A stretch of 10,076 nucleotides of DNA from Candidatus Hydrogenedentota bacterium (GTDB lineage Bacteria; Hydrogenedentota; Hydrogenedentia; Hydrogenedentiales; GCA-2746185), in NCBI GenBank assembly GCA_012965445.1, contig DTSJ01000271.1, positions 1 through 10,076 on the forward strand. Reading direction: 5' to 3'. The position numbers and the translations under genes were made by a program. The first letter of the stretch is position 1; each line of letters begins with the position of its first letter. Of this stretch, positions 5,801 through 10,076 are shown one piece after another. The notes under the pieces are model-generated. The model was not told the DNA's origin, did not search any database, and saw nothing but the letters and a program-made list of their open reading frames with translations.

Positions 5801-7726
5801 CTAAAGCACCGCAGACCTCAACTCCTCGAGATCATCGTTGATACTTTGAGTCACCGGAAACCTGAAGCCGGTCTTCGGATCTAAATCCAGTTCCAGCACC
5901 TTCAATGCAACCGGAAGCTGCTCGCGCTTCCACTGGCTGTAGGCAAACATCGTTCCGAACCGTGCCGTATACGTGCGCAGTTCCTCCGGATCCTCATCGC
6001 GATGGCGATAGCACAACACCCGCCAGCAGTCTGCCAAGGACATGCGTTTCTGCGCGAACAGGCACAGTAAATCGTCCAGAATCACATAAGGCATCAGATC
6101 CGCTTCATCTTCCTGATCCGGGGCCAACTCAGCACTGGGAGGAATGTCCAGCACATAGCGCATCGACTCGATTCCATCGCGTTCCGCGATATAGTTCAGC
6201 AATCGGGTAACCAACGTCTTCGGCAGATTCGCTATTGGAGCATATCCCCCCTGATTGTCGCCCCCGGTCGTCGTATACCCCACCGCAGCTTCACTCAGGT
6301 TCGACGTTACAAGAAGCAACCCCCCCACATTGTTCCCCCAGTTCAGCATCATTGCACCACGCACACGCGCCTGCAGATTCTGCTTCGCAAGAGGTGTCAC
6401 GTTCTCAATCCCGCCCGCAAGCTCCGCCGCCTTGTTTAACGCGATCTCAGCTTCCTCCGATATGGATACTATCTGGAAAGGCACGCCCAGTTCCCCGACC
6501 AGTTTTCGTGCAGCGTTTTCCGTGGCGTCGCTGCTGTAAGCCTTGTTCGGTAAATAGACGGCATTCACGCGTTCTGCAAAACTGACCTCGCCCGTGCCTT
6601 CATTCATAGCCTTGGCGGCATGCACCGCCAGTAGCAAGCACAACGCACTGTCGCGCCCGCCGGACAATGCAATCAGGAATCGTTCAAACGTACCTACCTT
6701 CTCGAAGTAGTCACGCAGCCCAAGCACGAGAGCGTCGAATAACTCATCCAGGTAAACATGAACGTCCTTATCGTTCGGAGTGGATGCAGATTCGAAGAAG
6801 CTCTTGGGCATTTGCGCGGCATATTCTTCAACGGATGCAGGCACGAAAGGGTCTGCATTGTCCGGCGTGACCTCAAACGGCGGCTCGTCATTCGTACTGG
6901 AGCCTGCATCGCGCCATGTCGAGTTCTCCGCGCGTTCACGTGCGATCTGGTCCAGATCCACGATACCCGTGTTGAGAGTCCACGACTTTTTCGATAGCAA
7001 CGGCGCATCCACGACGATCTCATCGGGCATCGAGATTAGCCCGCTGCCATCGAAAACGAGGCGACTATTATCAAGCCCCAGCATATTCGAGAAAGCGTAC
7101 ACACAATTCAGGCGACCCGCAGCACTCTGCACCAGGCGTTTTCTGTGCTCGCTTTTTAACGGCGTAAACGGCGAAGCGCTACCGTTGCAAATGATCTCAG
7201 CCCCGGCGCGGGCTCGTGCGGGTGCTGGAGATTGTGCCGACCATAGATCTTCGCAGATTTCTCCACTCACCTTTCCGAAAGGGAGATCGAAGACAAGGTT
7301 ACCGGTCGGTACGCCGAGGTGCTCTCCATAGTCGTTAGAACCAGCGGTCCAGTTTCGCCCTTCATAGAATATGCTGTACTGCGGGAGATTTTGTTTCGTG
7401 ATCAGTCCGAGGATTTTAGTATTGTGAATCAGCGCGTAGGCGTTGTACATCAGCGAATTCATATGGATCGGCAATCCCAGCCAGACGCTTATCCCCTCGC
7501 ATTTTCCCGCCAACGATTCCAGCGTCGACCAGCTACGCCGAGCAATATCCGGCCACCAGACGCGGTCCTTCAGGCTGTAACCAGAGATACACAACTCGGG
7601 CGTCACCAAAAGATGCACGCCCTGCGCTCGGGCATCATCGATCAACGCGCCAATCCGCTCGGCGTTTCCACTAAAATCAGCAACCTTGACAGAAACCGAG
7701 CCTACTCCAATCTTTACTAATCGCAT
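5801..7726 (-). CDS. nadE: Glutamine-dependent NAD+ synthetase
   Basis: NadE converts nicotinic acid adenine dinucleotide to NAD+ with ATP and ammonia from glutamine, the last step of NAD synthesis. The 641-residue protein has both domains of the long form. Residues 1 to about 270 are a nitrilase-fold glutaminase with the Glu-Lys-Cys triad: TPELCISGY (E44), ITKQNLP (K111) and GEICEDLW (C158). Residues ~320-641 are the synthetase, with P-loop LSGGRDSALC (354-363), YLPNKAYSS, VTSNLSEAAVGYTTTGGDNQGGYAPI (473-498) and PSAELAPDQEDE (530-541). The frame is open to 7786, but ATG 7726 is preferred: GGAG at 7733-7736 lies six bases upstream and the nitrilase fold begins at once (MRLVKIGVGS). It is last in a minus-strand cluster after queA and the SGNH-like gene, 69 bases from the latter, and may have its own weak promoter there. 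It converges closely on the 4818 gene. Confidence 0.97.
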   Translation of the reverse strand: MRLVKIGVGSVSVKVADFSGNAERIGALIDDARAQGVHLLVTPELCISGYSLKDRVWWPDIARRSWSTLESLAGKCEGISVWLGLPIHMNSLMYNAYALIHNTKILGLITKQNLPQYSIFYEGRNWTAGSNDYGEHLGVPTGNLVFDLPFGKVSGEICEDLWSAQSPAPARARAGAEIICNGSASPFTPLKSEHRKRLVQSAAGRLNCVYAFSNMLGLDNSRLVFDGSGLISMPDEIVVDAPLLSKKSWTLNTGIVDLDQIARERAENSTWRDAGSSTNDEPPFEVTPDNADPFVPASVEEYAAQMPKSFFESASTPNDKDVHVYLDELFDALVLGLRDYFEKVGTFERFLIALSGGRDSALCLLLAVHAAKAMNEGTGEVSFAERVNAVYLPNKAYSSDATENAARKLVGELGVPFQIVSISEEAEIALNKAAELAGGIENVTPLAKQNLQARVRGAMMLNWGNNVGGLLLVTSNLSEAAVGYTTTGGDNQGGYAPIANLPKTLVTRLLNYIAERDGIESMRYVLDIPPSAELAPDQEDEADLMPYVILDDLLCLFAQKRMSLADCWRVLCYRHRDEDPEELRTYTARFGTMFAYSQWKREQLPVALKVLELDLDPKTGFRFPVTQSINDDLEELRSAVL

Positions 7727-7795
7727 GTAGAACTCCAAAAAATGATAAGGATAGCTATTTTGCCATAGATTCGGTCGAGCAACCAAGCGAGGAGT

Positions 7796-8545
7796 CTAGT
7801 TCACTCCGCGAATCGTTTCTGCCAGCCGCTCCGCCACGAACAGTTTCCCGGCAGATCTGATATATGCGTCTGGATGCGAATCATGAGCGAATGAATCTTT
7901 TTCGAAGGCGAAAGTAAGATTGAGCAGTTCCAAATCGTATTTTGCAAGCGTACTTTCGACGACCGCAAGGTTCCGCCGTATCCCTGTCGAAAAACCGGGG
8001 CCGATGGCCGCATCTCCACGCTCGTAATCTATAGGCGTCGAGTATACGATCAAACGTATCCCGGCATCTTGACACGACAGCGCAATTCGAGCCATGGCTT
8101 CGACATGAGGATGTGCATCGTCAAGTTGATATCGATAACACGCTCGCAAATGCAATTGCAGTCGCTTGTCGTCGTCCAGATTCTGGATCTCCCGAAATGT
8201 CCCCAAACGTACACTACCATCGAAGTTCTCGATGTCCAGATACTCCTTCTCAGAGATAGGTCTCAGATCGAACGCACGGAGTACCGCCAGGGGTCTGAAA
8301 AAAGATGCAAACGGGAGTCCCCGATTCGAAAGAAACAGTTTCTCCCTTACAAATTGATACTCGGACCGTTGTACGCGCTCATTAGAAAACGATCGCATAT
8401 TGATTGGCAGAATGATCACGTCCGGTTTGTACTCGTTCTCCGCTGCGTATCGGCAAAAATACTCAAGCAATTCCAGATGATAGGCATCGTGATATACCCC
8501 GGATACGCGATGCTCCGGCAATAAGTCAGCAAGCATTCCGGCCAA
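7796..8545 (-). CDS. SGNH-hydrolase-like protein, N-terminus lost by frameshift
   Basis: The 249-codon open frame starts only at TTG 8545 (or ATG 8536). Features seen: YHDAYHLELLEYFCRYAAE, then KPDVIILPINMRSFS, then a helical middle. It ends with IRLIVYSTPIDYERG and SHPDAYIRSAGKLFVAERLAETI. The strand-helix layout and the closing helix after SHPDAYI resemble bacterial SGNH/GDSL-hydrolase-like proteins, often linked to envelope polysaccharide acylation. Such proteins need an N-terminal block with a GDS-type serine, which this frame lacks. The block is found out of frame just upstream (8542-8615, see separate entry). The usual catalytic-His position may be Tyr in HPDAYI, but this rests on recalled family patterns. 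No signal peptide is visible. The gene lies between queA and nadE, all minus. It is probably a broken gene, or an intact one with sequencing errors. Confidence 0.6.
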   Translation of the reverse strand: MAGMLADLLPEHRVSGVYHDAYHLELLEYFCRYAAENEYKPDVIILPINMRSFSNERVQRSEYQFVREKLFLSNRGLPFASFFRPLAVLRAFDLRPISEKEYLDIENFDGSVRLGTFREIQNLDDDKRLQLHLRACYRYQLDDAHPHVEAMARIALSCQDAGIRLIVYSTPIDYERGDAAIGPGFSTGIRRNLAVVESTLAKYDLELLNLTFAFEKDSFAHDSHPDAYIRSAGKLFVAERLAETIRGVN

Positions 8546-8650
8546 TTGCCATAACGGTAAATCCCAAAGGTCTTATCCTCCTTGAGTGTGCTATCGCTTA
8601 TCGCTATAGCCGCTCTTTTTTTGTACTTCCCCTATCGGATTCCGATCCAT
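8546..8650 (-). pseudogene. Out-of-frame N-terminal part of the SGNH-like gene
   Basis: An ATG at 8650, one base after the queA stop (TAG A ATG), opens MDRNPIGEVQ before hitting an A7 run (8616-8622). Reading on one frame over gives KRAAIAISDSTLKEDKTF and then GIYRYGNW. This is a strand ending in a Ser-Asp-Ser block, as expected for SGNH block I, and it runs into the main frame at 8540-8545. Removing one A from the A7 run and adding one G at TGG|CC (8541-8543) would give one protein of about 284 residues starting at 8650, translationally coupled to queA. Both changes sit at homopolymers, so assembly error is possible. SDS replaces the usual GDS. Confidence 0.5.
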
Positions 8651-8651
8651 T

Positions 8652-9674
8652 CTACAAGATCAGCATCGCGTCTCCATACGAATAAAACCGGAACTTGTTC
8701 TCCACCGCATATGCGTATGCCTCACGAACTAATTCTGTTCCACCAAAGGCATACACCAAAGCAAGCAGGCTCGATTTCGGGAGATGAAAATTCGTGATCA
8801 ACGTATCTACTCCATGAAAGGAATAGGGAGGATAAATGTAGCATTGCGTGAGCCCTGCACCCGTCCGGTATTCTCCGTCAATGTACTGCGTCTCCAAAAC
8901 CCGCGTCGAGGTCGTACCCACCGATATCACTCTATTCCCATTCTTGCGTACTTCATTCAACGCAGAAGCAGACTCTTTCGTAAATACGAAATCCTCCGGA
9001 TCAACAACGTGCGCGTCGATCTTATCAACCTGAATTGGCTTGAAGGTTCCGTAACCCACATGCAGCGTGAGCGTTGTGGTCGACAGACCCTTTTCCTTGA
9101 GCTCAGCCAACAGACCCTTCGTGAAATGGAGTCCCGCCGTCGGAGCTGCCACTGCACCATATGCACGTGCATATACGGTTTGATATCGCCCAGTATCAAT
9201 GCTCTCTTTCGCTTTACGCTGAATGTACGGCGGCAGCGGGATCTCGCCATTGGACTGCAAGATCGACAACACGTCGCCGTCTTCGAACACGACGCGACGG
9301 CGCCCAGCTTGGGTAGGTTCCAGAATCGTCGCATTGACGGACTCTCCGATCACGACTTTTGAACCGGGCTTGGTCCGTGACGATGGCCGTACCAGAGCTT
9401 CCCACTCTCCGAGTCCCAGTTCACGCAACAGGAAGATCTCCAGCTTGCCGCCAGTCAGCTTCTCCGCTTTCAACCGCGCCCGTATCACCCGCGTATCGTT
9501 GAGCGCAAGGCAATCGCCCGATTCGAAATACTTTCCAACACCGCTAAACACGTCCTCCGTAAGCGTCCCTGCATCTCGGTCCAACACCAATAGTCGCGAT
9601 TCCGAGCGTTTCGGTGTCGGTTCTTGCGCGATGAGTTCGTCCGGAAGTGTGTAATCCAATTCGTCCGTTTTCAT
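8652..9674 (-). CDS. queA: S-adenosylmethionine:tRNA ribosyltransferase-isomerase
   Basis: QueA moves the ribosyl part of SAM onto 7-aminomethyl-7-deazaguanine in tRNA to make epoxyqueuosine, a late step in queuosine modification of GUN-anticodon tRNAs. The 340 residues are normal. Motifs in order: LPDELIAQEPTPKRSESRLL (10-29), ALNDTRVIRARL (57-68), IPLPPYI (145-151), GAVAAPTAGLHFT (173-185), HVGYGTFKP (205-213), SVGTTSTRVLE (251-261), YIYPPYSF (279-286), ITNFHLPKSSLLALV (293-307) and YGDAML at the C-terminus. The usual H-x-MHSE segment reads HVVDPE (222-227), a deviation worth noting. The frame is open to 9809, but the homology begins at ATG 9674 and the predicted promoter (9683-9711) lies just upstream, inside the longer frame. 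No strong ribosome site is seen. The stop is one base from the ATG of the broken SGNH gene. It is divergent from the Rrf2-family gene. Confidence 0.96.
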   Translation of the reverse strand: MKTDELDYTLPDELIAQEPTPKRSESRLLVLDRDAGTLTEDVFSGVGKYFESGDCLALNDTRVIRARLKAEKLTGGKLEIFLLRELGLGEWEALVRPSSRTKPGSKVVIGESVNATILEPTQAGRRRVVFEDGDVLSILQSNGEIPLPPYIQRKAKESIDTGRYQTVYARAYGAVAAPTAGLHFTKGLLAELKEKGLSTTTLTLHVGYGTFKPIQVDKIDAHVVDPEDFVFTKESASALNEVRKNGNRVISVGTTSTRVLETQYIDGEYRTGAGLTQCYIYPPYSFHGVDTLITNFHLPKSSLLALVYAFGGTELVREAYAYAVENKFRFYSYGDAMLIL

Positions 9675-9682
9675 AGTCCGAA

Positions 9683-9711
9683 ACTCTATCACGTGTCCAG
9701 AAAGGTTACAA
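9683..9711 (-). promoter_or_regulatory. Predicted sigma-70 promoter of queA
   Basis: Read on the minus strand: -35 TTGTAA (9711-9706), a 17-base spacer, and -10 TAGAGT (9688-9683). Transcription would start within a few bases of the ATG at 9674, implying a very short or absent leader, which fits the missing ribosome site. Confidence 0.4.
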
Positions 9712-9712
9712 A

Positions 9713-9747
9713 TTTTCCACATGATACACGATGCATCATGGAGAAAA
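9713..9747. promoter_or_regulatory. Inverted repeat between divergent promoters (candidate Rrf2-family operator)
   Basis: The left arm TTTTCCACATGAT (9713-9725) and right arm ATCATGGAGAAAA (9735-9747) are complementary at 11 of 13 positions around a 9-base spacer. The inner CATGAT/ATCATG is perfect. The element fills the gap between the queA -35 box (ends 9711) and the rrf2 -35 box (starts 9748). That position is ideal for one dimeric regulator to control both promoters. Binding by the adjacent Rrf2-family protein is inferred, not shown. Confidence 0.5.
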
Positions 9748-9776
9748 TTGACTTCGCGAATACTATTGGAAATAAT
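9748..9776 (+). promoter_or_regulatory. Predicted sigma-70 promoter of the Rrf2-family gene
   Basis: -35 TTGACT (9748-9753, 5 of 6), a 17-base spacer, and -10 AATAAT (9771-9776, 5 of 6). Transcription would start near 9783, giving a leader of about 20 bases that includes the GAGGA ribosome site. Confidence 0.65.
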
Positions 9777-9801
9777 ACGCAAGACGAGGAACGAGGAACG
9801 C

Positions 9802-10076
9802 ATGAACATTTCATCACGCTGTGATTACGCCTGCAGGGCCATTGTAGAACTCGCGCAAAACGCGCCCAAAGAAACACCGCTCACCGCAACCACCATTGCA
9901 GAAAATAGAAATATACCTGAAAAGTACCTCGTACATATAATGCTTCAACTCAAAAAGGCAGGATTGCTGACCAGCGTTCGCGGTGCACAGGGTGGCTATA
10001 AACTGGCGAAAAAGTCCAGCGAAATCACCCTCCTGGACATAGTAGTTGCGGTAGACGGTCCACTGATGGATCCCTA
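9802..10076 (+). CDS. Rrf2-family transcriptional regulator, N-terminal 91 residues (runs off right edge)
   Basis: Rrf2 proteins are small dimeric winged-helix regulators; members such as IscR and NsrR bind Fe-S clusters, others do not. The start NISSRCDYACRAIVELAQ (2-19) is the typical first helix. The DNA-binding helices follow in TATTIAENRNIPEKYLVHIM (28-47), LQLKKAGLLTSVRGAQGGY (48-66) forms the recognition helix and wing, and LAKKSSEITLLDIVVAVDG (68-86) closes the domain. The family is about 130-165 residues, so the C-terminal third is missing. The region where IscR carries its three cluster cysteines (after about residue 90) lies beyond the window, so cluster binding cannot be judged. 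GAGGA at 9793-9797 precedes the ATG by four bases. It is divergent from queA and shares a 127-base spacer holding two promoters and an inverted repeat, suggesting autoregulation. Confidence 0.92.
   Translation, partial: MNISSRCDYACRAIVELAQNAPKETPLTATTIAENRNIPEKYLVHIMLQLKKAGLLTSVRGAQGGYKLAKKSSEITLLDIVVAVDGPLMDP

Noticed and set aside
8565..8583. Perfect ribosome-site sequence AAGGAGGA on the minus strand (8583-8576) upstream of the SGNH-like frame
   Set aside because: The start at proper distance (TTG at 8567) gives only 13 codons, and TTG 8545 is about 30 bases away. The same bases encode Lys-Glu-Asp in the out-of-frame N-terminal block, so coincidence with coding is the better explanation.

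Overview
The window looks like ordinary chromosomal housekeeping DNA from a diderm (Gram-negative) bacterium. The kdsB gene implies Kdo-containing lipopolysaccharide. The kdsB-pyrG order also occurs in Chlamydia, and the CTP synthase glutaminase loop (GPGFG) and general style suggest something outside the well-studied Proteobacteria, perhaps the PVC group or an uncultured neighbouring phylum. That placement is a weak inference. I see no CRISPR array, tRNA, rRNA, transposase or phage gene.

Layout, left to right. (1) 1-516, minus: 5' part of lysA, running off the left edge. (2) 517-707: divergent spacer with a good promoter for each side and a hairpin repeat. (3) 708-1634, plus: smpB (tmRNA-binding protein), then a small hotdog-fold thioesterase. 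(4) 1635-2256: about 620 bases with no intact gene, holding a REP-like hairpin, a start-less 61-codon gene remnant, a second copy of the 602-628 repeat, and a terminator-like hairpin. (5) 2257-4662, plus: kdsB and pyrG with stop and start codons abutting. PyrG makes the CTP that KdsB uses to activate Kdo. (6) 4818-5792, plus: an unrecognised protein with a single membrane segment, ending 8 bases from the convergent nadE. (7) 5801-9674, minus: a cluster transcribed as queA, a broken SGNH-hydrolase-like gene, then nadE (glutamine-dependent NAD+ synthetase). (8) 9675-9801: divergent spacer with two facing promoters and an inverted repeat exactly between their -35 boxes. (9) 9802-end, plus: 5' part of an Rrf2-family regulator.

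The observations most worth a second look are the inverted repeat in the queA/rrf2 divergent promoter (candidate operator of the Rrf2 protein) and the SGNH-like gene, whose missing N-terminus lies out of frame upstream and is recoverable by two single-base homopolymer changes. Others are the unrecognised membrane protein, the decayed spacer before kdsB with a small dispersed repeat, and the strong C-over-G bias of the plus strand on the left that fades on the right. I did not find convincing evidence of a wholly new multi-gene system.
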